DNA of 64,000 nt from Phalacrocorax aristotelis. Lineage: Eukaryota > Chordata > Aves > Suliformes > Phalacrocoracidae. The stretch covers positions 10,725,638 through 10,789,637 of the forward strand of contig NC_134283.1 of NCBI RefSeq assembly GCF_949628215.1, written 5' to 3'. The position numbers and the translations under genes are program-made. The notes beneath the pieces are model-generated. The model searched no databases and was not told the origin of the DNA. It saw only the letters and a program-made list of their open reading frames with translations. This document shows, piece by piece, positions 1-11,702 of the stretch. How positions within the stretch are numbered: position 1 is the stretch's first letter; every line of letters begins with the position of its first letter.

Positions 1-1031
1 TGAGAATGGATGGAGGTTCAGTGCTACATTACACTATGGCCTTGTAGGTTAATGGCCTTTTTGGGGGTCAGTTTTGTTCTCTCCCCCCAGCTTGTGCTTG
101 TGAGACCAACACTTAGGCCTCAGCCTTAGGAAGTAGGTTAGTCAGTCTCAAGCTGGGCAGCCTGAAGATGAAGGTACACCAATTCTGGAAGTCTTGACTT
201 TGCATTCCTGCCTCCATTCTGTTCTGACTTGCCTGGAGTTGGTCGTGCTTAGGTCAACATAGTCTCTCCTATCATAGCATTTCATACAAAACCAAAACCA
301 CTTCCACTTTACAAACTAGGCCTCACGCCTCGGGTAGCTCCAAAACTGAGCAAATATTGAACAGTTTTTTAAAGTCAATACAAAGCAGCAGCACTTTAAG
401 TCATGTTTTGCAGTCAGCTTGTGAAAGAGCATCTTTTGGCAATATTTCTGGTAGAACAGTCTCCCTACAGAAAGGTGCTTTCAAAGAAATGGCAGCTTAA
501 TTTTGGGGGTAGTAAAGTTACAGCAGGAGTCTGAACCATGGAAAAAGAAAATGTACAGTCTTGCCACCAGTTAACAAATATGATTAACAGTGAGTGCACC
601 GTGTCTGTTTCTTTAGGAAAAGATTAGACCTCAGTGATTTATTCTATGAATCCTCATTTGTTTAAAAATTTTCTGTTCTTCAGTAGCACGCAGAAGACTT
701 ATTTCTGAGTTTCTTTAGTTTGACTAAAATGATCTTACTGCCTTCCTTTTTGAATATTGATGCTCTTAGCCAGTATATCAGCAGATTTAAACTGGCATAA
801 CTTCACTGAAATTAATGTGCTATAGCAAAGCTATAATGCTTGAGAGGCTGACAAAATAATGCTGACAGAAAAGCCTCACTTCAATTCAAAATTCACACTT
901 ATAAGAACATAGTTTTTTTTAAAGATTTAAGTAATTTTTGAAGTACTTTTGATTTTTGGGAAGTCTTTCATGCTTCCTTCCACCCGCCCCCACAGTGCTC
1001 ATCTGTTTTTCAATGTTGCATTCTGTTTCAG
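1..1031 (+). other. Intron upstream of the SPATA2-family terminal exon
   Basis: No open frame of note and no recognisable repeat is seen here. It ends in a pyrimidine-rich tract and an AG at 1030-1031, which serves as the acceptor for the exon at 1032. The exon that would encode the first part of the PUB domain is not in this stretch and must lie left of the window. Confidence 0.6.
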
Positions 1032-2522
1032 ACATTCACCGGTAATTTTGTCTACTATATTCAATCCACACTCCCAGATGACATTGTAAAAACAATACTG
1101 GAGAAAATAGGTTACATCGCGACAACAGCAACAGAGTTTTCACTTGTCAAAAAGAGAAACAATGAGGAGATAAAGCAGACTGCTTTTGAAATATTCCTGG
1201 CAAGAATTGAGTGTGAAACTATCCTTGAAATGACAAATGAAGAGAAACATGGCAATTTGGAGAAGACCCTGCAGAAGAGAACACAAATGCACCGGCATCA
1301 TGGAGATAAGGACAAAGAGGATCAGACACCCCAGAGAGAAGACACTGAAAATCAAGAAGACAGTGAGACATCTTTGTGCCTTGCTACTCAACAAAAGTCT
1401 TCAACTAATAGCGATATATCCTTTGAAGCTGCTGGGAATCTGAAGATCAAAGATGACATGCCTCAGTTAGCAGTTACTCAATCCACTAACAGGCTTCAGG
1501 AACACCAAAGGCAAGTCATTAACACTGTACACTTTCCGGGCAAATGCTCAGACAGCGAGGACTTCTTGATCAAATATAGCGACATTGTCATAAGACAAAC
1601 ACCTATTTTCAGTGAGAATCTTTCTCCAAAAGCCTTTGAAAAAAAGCCAAGAGCCAGTCTAAGTGAAGAATGTGTTTTGGCAGTCACTGCAGAGTCAACT
1701 GCAAATGAGATCAGGCCTGTGCCACTCTCACCAGGAGCAAGCGGTCCGCCAGCCTTTGCAATATTTGCTGACAGCTCTTGTGACAGCAAAACCACTCTGG
1801 AATACAAAGCTCAAGAAGTCCCCGAAGAATCAATTGAAGCCGAAATTAACGATGCCATAAATTGCGTAGACCCAGAGCCTGCAGATGAACCCAATGAGCT
1901 GAAGTCTCTGCCATTCAAGGACATTGCATCTGTCCAAAACCGCAGTGTCCCTAGGGAAGAGGAAGAGCTGTCTTTAACTTTCACAAAACTACAAATCAAG
2001 GACAATCAGGAAGACTTTATGTATCCAGTAGAGGAAACTGGGCAACCTGAGTCAGTATCATATGCAAGTACAAGTGACAGGCACGCAAGAGAATTTAATC
2101 ACTCCAAAATAAAACATACATATGTGACTAATGCTCAGATGCAGACCAGAGCAGCTGCACATATTGAGCCATCTTCAGATCTATGCTGTACTGCTGGGAA
2201 CACGGAGGATTCCACTACTGGTTCTGATAGCAAGAGGCTATTAATGGATAGTCCTAATGCACATACAGCTTCGGAGTGCTTCAGACACATTAGAGAGCCC
2301 CCTAACCTCACCTACATTCCACCACAAAGTATTGATGTTCGGTCTTCACACATAAGAAGGACCAGTGCAAAGCGCAGAAGGAACCTCTTGCAGCCTGAAC
2401 GTGACTCTCCCGAGTCCAGTGAAGTAAAGCTGGAGAACTATGATTCAAAATTAAATGAAATCCAGGAGCCTTATGTCATTATTGACAAAACCGACAAAGG
2501 AATGTTATGCCACCACACTTGA
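1032..2522 (+). CDS. SPATA2-family protein, terminal coding exon (partial gene)
   Basis: The frame opens at a splice acceptor (AG at 1030-1031), not at the internal ATG at 1230, and runs 496 codons to TGA at 2520-2522. The first ~75 residues align by eye with human SPATA2 from its TYTGPFVYY segment: T-x-T-G-x-F-V-Y-Y, STL, IL, GY, then FE-x-FLA-x-x-ECE-x-x-LE. This is the C-terminal part of the PUB-type domain, and the intron falls at the same point (after Ile-Lys in SPATA2). In SPATA2 this domain binds CYLD and brings it to HOIP/LUBAC. The remaining ~420 residues are acidic, Ser/Glu-rich and probably disordered. They lack the paired CxxC cysteines of the SPATA2 C-terminus and carry a basic patch (RRTSAKRRR, codons at 2353-2382). 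Neither SPATA2 (20q in human) nor SPATA2L matches beyond the domain, so this looks like a separate paralogue. The family call is firm; orthology and function are open. Confidence 0.8.
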   Translation, partial: TFTGNFVYYIQSTLPDDIVKTILEKIGYIATTATEFSLVKKRNNEEIKQTAFEIFLARIECETILEMTNEEKHGNLEKTLQKRTQMHRHHGDKDKEDQTPQREDTENQEDSETSLCLATQQKSSTNSDISFEAAGNLKIKDDMPQLAVTQSTNRLQEHQRQVINTVHFPGKCSDSEDFLIKYSDIVIRQTPIFSENLSPKAFEKKPRASLSEECVLAVTAESTANEIRPVPLSPGASGPPAFAIFADSSCDSKTTLEYKAQEVPEESIEAEINDAINCVDPEPADEPNELKSLPFKDIASVQNRSVPREEEELSLTFTKLQIKDNQEDFMYPVEETGQPESVSYASTSDRHAREFNHSKIKHTYVTNAQMQTRAAAHIEPSSDLCCTAGNTEDSTTGSDSKRLLMDSPNAHTASECFRHIREPPNLTYIPPQSIDVRSSHIRRTSAKRRRNLLQPERDSPESSEVKLENYDSKLNEIQEPYVIIDKTDKGMLCHHT

Positions 2523-3299
2523 TTCTACTGGTGCTTTATTTGTAATCTACCTGGTTTTCTTCCTCTCACTTGTGGCCTTGATCATCTTCTCAAGGAGATG
2601 ATTAGCTCTGTCAAAGCACTTTTAGGTTTTTTATTTAAAAAAAAAAACACACCACTGCTTTTGGACAGTAAAAAAGGGAAATAGTTGAGCAAATTCTTAA
2701 TGGCCCTTTCTCATCTAGAACCTTTGCCACTGAAACGTGAATGGCCAGTCACCTTTCTAAAGCATAGGCAACTTCCATAAATTTAAAACCATTTAATCAT
2801 TAGCCAGATTCCTTCTGGCTGTACTTAATGCCAGACAGGTTTCTTCAGCATACTTCTACCTACCCCCTCCCCTTTTTTTTTCCTTTACAGACTTATTCCT
2901 GGAGTATTCTTTCAGTATATCATGCTGTACAATGGTAGACACAGGTAAATATTTCTAAACTGGAAGACCCAACTTCGGAGTTTTACAAATGCTCTACTGG
3001 AGTGTACTGCCATTAACTCATTACATTCCTGTGAAGCTGTGCTCTGAGCTAATCTTGCTCCTGTTTTCAGCTGAAAATAAGTTTAGAAAGTTTGATAACA
3101 TTCCTTTAGGGTTAAAGAGAGAGACAGCCCTGTGAACACTCTTGGTTTTATTTTTGCATCAGGAGTAACAGTTTAGATCTTACAGAGACAATAACCTGTA
3201 TTACAGGTTTTATACCTGTCTCCACTTGTTACCAAATTTTTTTTGTGGCTACCACCACAAATTTCAAGAGAAACACTGAGCATTGTAATCATTCACTGC
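2523..3299 (+). other. 3' flank of the SPATA2-family gene
   Basis: Probable 3' UTR and flank. It contains an A run near 2638-2647 and a T run near 2873-2882. No clear AATAAA was found close to the stop codon, so the transcript end cannot be placed. Confidence 0.4.
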
Positions 3300-4292
3300 T
3301 ACCAGAAGAGGGAGATCCCCAGTGGGTCTGTGCTGGGTCCAGTCCTGTTCAACATATTCATCAGTGACCTGGGCAAAGGGGCAGAGTGTAACCTCAGCCA
3401 GTTTGCTGATGATACCAAGCTGGGAGGAGTGGCTGATGCACCAGAAGACTCTGCTGCCACCCAGTGAGACCTGGACAGGCTGGAGAGCTGGGCTGAGGGG
3501 AACCTCATGGAATTCAACAAGAGCAAGTGCAAGGCCCTGCCCCTGGGGAGGAACAACCCCATGCACCGGTACAGGCTGGGGGCTGATCTGCTGGAAAGCG
3601 GCTCTGCTGAGAAGGACCTGGGAGTGCTGGTGGACAGCAAGGTGACCCTTAGCCAGCACTGGGCCCTTGTGGCCAAGAAGGCCAACGGCGTCCTGGGGTG
3701 CATGAAAAGGAGTGTGGCCAGCAGGTCGAGGGAGGTTATCCTCCCCCTCTGCTCTGCCCTAGTGAGGCCACATCTGGAGTGCTGTGTCCACTTCTGGGAT
3801 CCCCAGTTCAAGAAGGACAGGGAACTACTGGAGACAGTCCAGCAGGGCGCTACAAAGAGCATCAGGGGACTGGAGCATGTCTCTTATGAGGAAAGGCTGA
3901 GACACTTGGGTTTGTTCAGCCTGGAGAAGAGAAGACTGAGGGAGGATCTTACCAATGCTTATAAATATCTGAGGGGTGGGTGCCAAGAGGATGGGGCCAG
4001 ACTCTTTTTCAGTGGTGCCCAAGGGCAGGACATGGGGCAACGGGCACAAGTTGGAACACAGGAAGTTCCACCTGAACATGAAAAAAACTTCGTTACTGTA
4101 CAGGTGCCAGAGCAGTGGCACAGGCTGCCCAGAGAGGCTGTGGAGTCCCTTCCCTGGAGACATTCAAAACCCACCTGGATGCGTTCCTGTGCCCCCTGCT
4201 CTGGGTGTGCCTGCTCAAGCAGGTACAGTGTTGGACAAGATCATCTCCAGAGGTCCCTTCCAACCCCTACCATTCTGTGACCCAGACACTGT
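3300..4292 (+). mobile_element. CR1 LINE, 5'-truncated 3' end
   Basis: Reading the plus strand gives CR1 ORF2 reverse-transcriptase sequence: [12 protein letters not shown], then the FADDTKLGG catalytic motif (frame beginning at 3243), then the connection and thumb region with [18 protein letters not shown] and QGATKSIRGLEH (frame beginning at 3507). The two halves are in different frames, so the copy is frameshifted as well as 5'-truncated. The end near 4292, with GGTCCCTTCCAACCCC, is the usual CR1 3' terminus. The 5' breakpoint lies near 3300 by eye. It is a dead copy. Confidence 0.93.
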
Positions 4293-5029
4293 TGCCATTT
4301 CCCTTGCCCCTATTCCTGCCACTTAACTCTGCACCAGCTCTGCTGTTCCCTGGACTTTTCTGTAAGCCATTTCATCTCACTAAAATGAAGGAAAAAAACC
4401 TGCCATTCCCTGCCATTTTAGTGACGGGGAAAAAAAATCGTATCACAGAAAGGTCCCAGTGAACATTAGAGCCAGGATAAGGGATATCCTGTAGGTGGGA
4501 GTGGTGTGTGAAAAGCACTGTGCTGGGAAGGAAGGAGAGCAGTATTGTCATATACACATTTAATTAAATTTAGAAAAGTACAGTCATTGGTAATGTATTT
4601 CAGCACAGTCTTCAATGCTTTATACACTTGTTACCTAGGAAGACAGTTTAATACCCCTTCAAGTAACTTCTCCAGTAGCACTTCAATGCTAAGAATGTTT
4701 TGTTGTTTCATGTATAGTTAAAATATTAGCTGAAATTAATTTAGTATAAATTGTTTATAATTTACTTTCACCCCCAAGAAATTCAAAGAGGAACACATGG
4801 ATTATACTAGAAAAACCTCAGGAGCTAAAATGTAAAGCTTTGCTTTTTTGAACAACTACAACTAACTGCTGAAGTCCTGACACAACCCGATTCCAGCAGC
4901 GTAGGAGTAAAACTTTGACCAAGCTAACATCAAGTGACAGGACTGCCTTCAGCTTTGGGCGAGGTTGGGAGAAACAGATATTGTGAACATGCAGACACAA
5001 ATCAATACTTCTGCACTGGGTCTGGCTAG
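4293..5029. other. Intergenic sequence, nothing recognised
   Basis: AT-rich between roughly 4600 and 4800. No exon, RNA gene or repeat that I can name. Confidence 0.4.
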
Positions 5030-5505
5030 CATTGAGGTAACTTTCTTAATAGTAGCCCCTGGGGTGGTGTATTTGGGATCTGTGGCTAAAACTGTTGATA
5101 ATATACCAGTGTTTTGGCTATGGCTGAGGAGTGCTTGTGCAGTGTCACAGCTTTCTCTTTTTCTAAGTATACCTCCCACCCCTCAATAAGTAACTGGGAG
5201 AGGACACAGCTGACCTGAACTGGCCAAAAGGACATCCATACCATATAACACGCTTGGCAATAAAATGGGTAGCAGAGGGAGGTGGGCTTTTTGTCTACCA
5301 GGGTGGCCAGTGCTCAGAGACCAATGCATGCCATTGCATCACTTGGTTCCGCTCCCCCCCTTTCCTTCACTTACTAAACCTCTACCTCAACCCAAAAGCT
5401 CTCTTGACTTTGTTCTTCCTATTCTCCCCTGTCCTGCTGGGGAAGGGGGGAGCAAGCAGTGGTGTTGGCGCTTAGCTGCTGGCTGGGTCAACCTACCATA
5501 ACCTC
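5030..5505 (+). mobile_element. Old solo LTR, ERV-L-like, same family as the LTR at 40660-41268
   Basis: The order of similar blocks matches the 40660 LTR along most of its length: a gttgataa-x-a block followed by tgttttgg, the ctgacctgaactggccaaa block, and a G-rich stretch followed by gctgctggctggg near the end. The copy is clearly older and more diverged than the 40660 one, and no internal retroviral region adjoins it. Fossil; ends are approximate. Confidence 0.7.
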
Positions 5506-5781
5506 CTTGCTTTTCTTTCAAGTACCTATCTGTTCTTCCTAACCATTTTGGTTTTTATAAGCTATATTTTCCCCCTGTGGGGGTTATTAAAATTATGTGG
5601 TTTAAATCTCATATTGTGTCAATTATTCAGGAACTCTTAATTTAAAACTGCAAAAACCCCTTCTCATCAGAAGTGAAGAGGTCTCCTAAGTATTCATACG
5701 ACCACCAGTACTGCAGGATTCATATACCTAACATCCCATTTTTATCCTTACTCTAGCCACCTGAGGACAAGTATTTAACAG

Positions 5782-5867
5782 CAACTTACACATGAAAAAC
5801 CAATACAAAAGGAAACTTAAGTACCAACTTACACATGAAAAACCAATACAAAAGGAAACTTAAATAC
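5782..5867. repeat. Tandem duplication, 43 bp x 2
   Basis: Two adjacent 43-bp copies begin at 5782 and 5825 and differ at one position (G versus A near each copy's end). The near identity suggests a recent duplication. Confidence 0.95.
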
Positions 5868-7382
5868 CACTTAAAAGACACCAACTTGGGCATCTAACTC
5901 CATTAATGCAATACTGCTGGCCGTCATTAAATTTGTTAACATCTACTGTGAAAACACTTAGTCTTTACCAAACTTACCCTGATGGGCCTGTGGGCTGTTG
6001 TTTCCATCTTCATAGTACCTGGCATACAGGAGACGTAGATCTTCACTTCGCCCCTATTTGAGCAGAGTGTTGGACCAGCATCTTCCATGTCTAGGAGCTT
6101 ATGAACAACCTCACATGGGGAAAACAAAATATGCAGAGGGTCTTTCAGAAGAGAGGAAGCATAGGCCTAACTTGCTAACAGTGCACCAGTCCACAGCACC
6201 AACAAGTCACAGGAATGCTGGTGGAGACAGTAAGGATGAACAATGCCCACCAAACAAACAGTTAAAAACTGCACAAAATTTATTAACTATAAAATGGCCA
6301 TGTTCTGAGAATCTGCTTTTTGTTAACGTTTGAGTACCTGGATTGAGGAAGAATCTCCTCTTTACAGCAGATTGGCCTGGGCTTTGTGACTGGGCCAGTT
6401 CTGTCCGCTTTTGTAAGGAGAGCTGCTATGCACTTAAAAGTTTTCTTCAGATAGATGAGAATACCTAAGTTTCTTAGTGCTGCAAGAACACCTTTAACTT
6501 ATCTTCCTGTACAAATGGCAGCATTTCAAGGCATTGTACTATAAACTACTTCTGTATTTGTAAATTTCTGGGGTCTCAAGAGACAACTGCTTTACAGTTA
6601 AAGATGTCTGTGAAGAGACAGGATTTGAAAACCAGCTGAAATAAAAGTCAGGTTTAATAGGCCTTAGGCAGCAGTCCTTTGTGCACTGCTTCCACATGAG
6701 TAAAGTAGAACTGGGTTTAAAATCCCAGTTGTAAATACAGTCAGACCTGAGAAGACAGACAGACAAAAGGGACCATATGATTTCTGACCCCATCTGCCAG
6801 CGCCCTCCTGCGCCTGTTGGTAGTAACCACTGCAGCTCTCCTTGGCTAACTTAAATAAGAGCAACCCCTCAGCAGCGCTGCCAGCCAGCAAGAGGGCTGC
6901 CTGGGCCCCTCTCTAAAGGGAAGTGATGTGTGTATGTAAAATGTGTGCCTATCCTCTGGTGAGCTGTCAGCTTTAACTGTGCTACAGCTGGTCCTGATTT
7001 GTCTAAGAATTGAATGGTGATTTACTGACTGATTGGATGTCTTTCCATCATAGAGACAACAAGGCCAATTCTGTTCCCAAATTTATATGCTACACACAAC
7101 CACTTTGAATGGCTCAGCTCTCCCAGGCCTTGGATTAGAAAAATTCTCTTGATCAATGCAGACACAGAGCTCAGGCAGCAGACTTGGTAGCTGGGTCATA
7201 TTCACTCATACAACCTCTCCCCACTGGGTCTCTTAAAATAGTCATTTTCCCCTCTTAACATTCACATCACATGTATGCCCTTGGCCTGTCTGGAGCTAAG
7301 GTGCTCAAGAAGCATAGCTTGGGCTTAGAACAAACTTTCTAGGTTTCAAAGCCAAGAATGAAAACCAAATTTCAATGTTAAG

Positions 7383-7420
7383 GAAAAAAAAACCAAAACC
7401 AACCAACCAACCAAACCCCA
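7383..7420. repeat. A-run followed by (CCAA)n simple repeat
   Basis: An A-rich run passes into three to four CCAA units. Confidence 0.85.
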
Positions 7421-10400
7421 AAATCCACACAGCTGGAAAGCATGCAGACACTAAATGAATAAAGAAATTACAATTTGCTTCAGAATTATAAATCATCTGA
7501 AAAAAACAATTCCCTGAGACACTGACAAAGCATACCCGAGAGGGACTGGTAAGGGCTTGCAAAGCATTGATGAAGATACATGTCTCTATTGCTCAGAGTC
7601 GCTTCACCACAAAAAGACAAATTTCTGAAACACTGCTTTATCATTTTTTACCTTTCTTGTACCTAAACACTGGGAGAATAACCACTAGTAACCCACCACC
7701 ATAGATAAAAGAACCACCCATTGGACATAAAGTGGCACAGCTCTCCAAGTGAAATAGCCGATTAAATCCCACAAGGCTCTTTTTCACAGCATTGAATAGC
7801 AAAAAAAAACGCAAAGTAGGATTGGGATGGAATATAGTGGCATCTGCAGAGAAGCATACTCTCAGTAGAAGCCCTAACAGCTCAATACTTTTTTCTGTGG
7901 GGTGCAAGGGAGGAATGCATCACTGTCACCAGGCAGGGGGCTCTAGGGCAGAGCAGAGGATTCAACTCAAAGCCTTCTGGCATAAAAAGAAGTAAAATCA
8001 AGTGCTATGTATGCAATACAGAGATAACAGAGCTCCTCTGTTCTGTCACTCTCCTTATTCAGCCGCTATATTTGTTCAGAAATCACTCTTGTAGGTGTAT
8101 GTTTATACAACACTCATCAAAATGGTGCCCTGATCCTGATACAGCACAAGTAATTATCACATGCCAGCCTCTTAAAAAAATGTTAAATGATCCATTAAAA
8201 AATTGATCTGGACTAGACAGACGACCACATTTCTCTTATGTAGGAATTAATCTACCAACTGCTAGTTTTTGTTCTGAAACTAAACTTTTTTTTTTTTAAA
8301 AAAAAAAAAGCTCACAACTTTCTGTCAGCCCCTTCAAATGCTGGGGAGCGGGGCGGAAACACCACCACAATTCTCACCTGACTTTATCCTGCTTTAGGAA
8401 CGCACAGTGTTTACTTAAACCTCCATATTCTACAGGAGGGACTGGATACTCCTAGTCCTGAAACAGGACAGTAACTTGCTAGGACAGCGTTATTCAGGAG
8501 ATGGACAGAGACCTTCAGGTCTGATCTTTTAATAGCAACTGATGGCAGAAGACCCAGCACTTCTACAGTCTCTGCAGGAGGAAGTGCACTGAAGAGAGAT
8601 GCTAGATTATTTCCTGGCGTAGGCAGCTGTTTTGTGCGCTAATTACACTGGTGAAAACAATCTTCAAGGTTTCTTAAGACCTACAGTTTTGGACAGTCAC
8701 CTCTGAAACGTTTAATCAAAGAGCAAAGATCTCCTAAACATTCTTCCCATGCTAGAAGAAATACACAAAAGGCCAGGCTAAGAATACAACTGTTAAATGT
8801 TTTAATTTTGCCAGTGTCTCTAACTTACTTCAAATCAATTTATATGCTGCCCCCAGATATTGATTTGATAAGACACCTTGACCAGGACAAAGTACATACC
8901 AAAGCCTGGAGAAGCCATCCCTCTATCCAAACTAGTATGTATTAAAGAAAAGGCAATACAGAAGGCAATAATCACTTTTCACACATATAGCAGTTTAGAT
9001 GTGGAACTCATTCTGACAGAAGTAGTTAAATCCAGAATAGACAAGATGTATGCAAAATCAGTTATGTATAGTTCAGTCTACAAGTATAGGCTACACCCAA
9101 CTTACGGACCAAATCTTAGAAATAAGGAGAAGTGGCAGCTTATTTATATGACCCATTCCACTGGTACTGAAGTTCAGTCTGCCTGCAGAAAGAGAACTTT
9201 CTATGGAATTTTACAAATTGCTACCTAATCACTGCTTCTTAGAAAGTCATAAAAGGAACAAAATACATATCAGACCCATGCTGTTTGCCCTTTTTTCCCC
9301 TCCCCTCATCAATGGAGAGATTTCAGGAAACAAAAGCAAATAAAATTCCTGGCTTAAAAACAGCTATTTATGATTACTTGATTACTACAGTATTTTTATC
9401 CACACATCTATAGCAGACATTTTACATTTATGACACATAACAAACAACCTGTTTGGTGGTGTTTACAGTTTTCATTAAATAGCACAACCTTTCTGTATGT
9501 GAAAATCTGTACACGAAAATTAATAGATAGCAAAACAAACATGTTCTCTGTTGCCATGGCATCTGTAATTTTTCATAAATAAATTACAGAAATTATTCCT
9601 TTATATTCCAATATAATTATAAATATCGATAACCGCCACCCAAACTACTGTTTTGATATAATGAAGGGGGAGGGGAAACCTGACCAAAAAGCATAATTTG
9701 CTTTCAAAAGCTGAAAGGTAACAGCGAGATTCTTTGTACTGTATGATTCTCTGTACAAAACGATTAAGTGCCATTTTGTGGACTGTGTGCAAAATATACA
9801 CCCCTGGCTTCTACAACCCACAATGAAATTAGAATTACGAACAAACTGAAGACAACTGAACTTCAAGTTTATAGTTGTTCTCTTACAGAAGAAAAAAAAC
9901 TTAGAAAGTTTAACAGGAGGTTTCAGGAATGACTACTGTCCCCCCACAAGTAAGCTTCAATAAGTAAGATGATTACTGAACACACAGTCTTAATTTTAAG
10001 ATAGAATTCTAAACCTTTACAACAGAACAACTGAATGGCAATACTAAGTTCACAAGCTATAGCATGCTAATGCAGTACTTCACTAGGAAATGCTCTCTCA
10101 GTGCACTGATCATTAAGTCGTAGTAATTTGGAAAAAAAGCATCCCACCAGATGGAAATAACAAGAAACAAACTGCATTTCCTCCCTTGGAAAACGATGCA
10201 GTCATCTCAAATACAATTATTTTTAGGCATGCCACAAAACTACAAAATAAAAGCAGTACTCTCCAAAAGTAATACCATCAGCTATTGTTCAAAATCAAAA
10301 TAATGGAAAAGCCAAGTAACTGCAAATTTATATCCTCCAACAAGTTACAGACAAATGTCTGTAATAAGTGATCAAAGTACTAACTGAAGTCTTGGACTTC

Positions 10401-10778
10401 AGCCATTTTTAGGAGCATTCACTACAAAGCTATGACAGATGCTCAGCTACATTTACATAAGCATGTTTTAAAGCACTGTTAACCTTGCTTGCTCCAATTC
10501 AGCCAACCAAAACTATTATGAAAAAAATTATATACCATACTTCAGGAAACATTTCCCTTAAACAGAAAAAGTAATGTGAAAACAGTCCAAACTGCTTCAT
10601 TAAAAGGATTACCTTGAAGACAACACTCAGAGGGTAAAGCGGAAATTAAGAGGAACTCAATGCTTTAGCTAATGAGTGCAAGAATGAAACCTCCACTGGG
10701 TTTCTCTACTCTCCAAGTACCCGTAAGTCACAATAAACTGATCCAGATATAAAAACCAAAGACCTGTCTATATTTTTC

Positions 10779-10784
10779 TTTATT
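10779..10784 (-). promoter_or_regulatory. TK2: Probable TK2 poly(A) signal
   Basis: AATAAA on the minus strand, about 820 bp past the TK2 stop codon and the first clear canonical signal downstream. Longer 3' UTR forms are possible, as in mammals. Confidence 0.5.
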
Positions 10785-11603
10785 AAAAAAGTACAATCAA
10801 AGAATCCAAAACAGTTAAGAAATCAATTAATTTAGGTTTTTTATAACCATTTGAAAGGAACAACGAATACGGTTCTATGCACCCGCTATTTTCACTAATT
10901 CTCAGCTCCGCCATGGTAGGGCCAGTGATTTCATAAACCCTGGAGAGAAATAAGCCCTTTTAAAAACGTGGCTTAAAAAAAAAAAAGCCCCAGAGCCATT
11001 CTGCAATCACTTAGGAAAACTTGGCGGGGGGGGTTTGCGCCACTGAATTCAGTGGGTCTGTGCTACGGCACTGTTACATAGCTATATTACTATTTCATGA
11101 AAAGCAGAAGAAACTTACTGAATTCAATGAAATTGCAGAACTGTAGGTAGGATTAGAGTAAGAACCCTATTTCAACCTGGCAAGACCCATGTAACAAAAC
11201 TGCTTAAACTTGGTGCACTTCATTTGCTTCCTCTAATAATAAAAAAGGACATCCCACCTCTTGTACAGAACTACTTCTTTCAAATTATACAAATGCAGTT
11301 GTCCTGGGGGGGGAAGGAAACAACACAGGTTACTTACAGGAAGCAGCAGTGAAGTGGGAAATGGGGGAAACAGCCGTATTTTGGCTGAACCAAACTGACA
11401 CAGTAAAGCTGATGGAGAATGTAAAAACATGAAAGGGAACTGGCTTATATTCTGTTTATGACATGTTTCTGAACATTTCACAGCAGTAAGTTCACAACAT
11501 TCTACAAAGCATATTTCAGAAGCAAAACCCATTATATTTAGAAATGCTGCACATACTCAGAACTCATAAACATGTTTTTTTTAAATACAACAACTACAGA
11601 CAT

Positions 11604-11702
11604 CTATAAATGGTGTTGCATATTATATGGATTTAGTATTTGGTCCCGGTTTTCTTCATACTTTTCTATCATTTTCTGCATGTCATGGTCAGCTCCAATA
11701 AC
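11604..11702 (-). CDS. TK2: TK2 exon 10 with stop codon
   Basis: Residues 253-284, ending NPYNMQHHL and TAG. Corresponds to human HHMERMLELFEQNRDRI and tail. Confidence 0.96.
   Translation of the reverse strand, partial: VIGADHDMQKMIEKYEENRDQILNPYNMQHHL

Larger units (their letters stand above)
5506..10778. other. Intergenic sequence between the SPATA2-family gene and TK2
   Basis: No recognisable coding exon on either strand. The 116-codon open frame at 8878-9228 has no motif I know and sits in AT-rich sequence. An AATAAA on the minus strand near 6276-6281 could be a distal TK2 poly(A) site, but nothing else supports it. BEAN1, which adjoins TK2 in human, was not found here. Confidence 0.4.

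Noticed and set aside
1032-2522. BEAN1, expected next to TK2 from human synteny
   Set aside because: No PPxY motifs, membrane helix or His-rich tract; the sequence matches the SPATA2 family instead.
3507-4280. 257-codon open frame as a host gene
   Set aside because: It is the C-terminal part of CR1 ORF2 in a truncated LINE copy.
8878-9228. 116-codon plus-strand frame
   Set aside because: No motif, no splice or promoter context, ordinary AT-rich composition. Probably chance.
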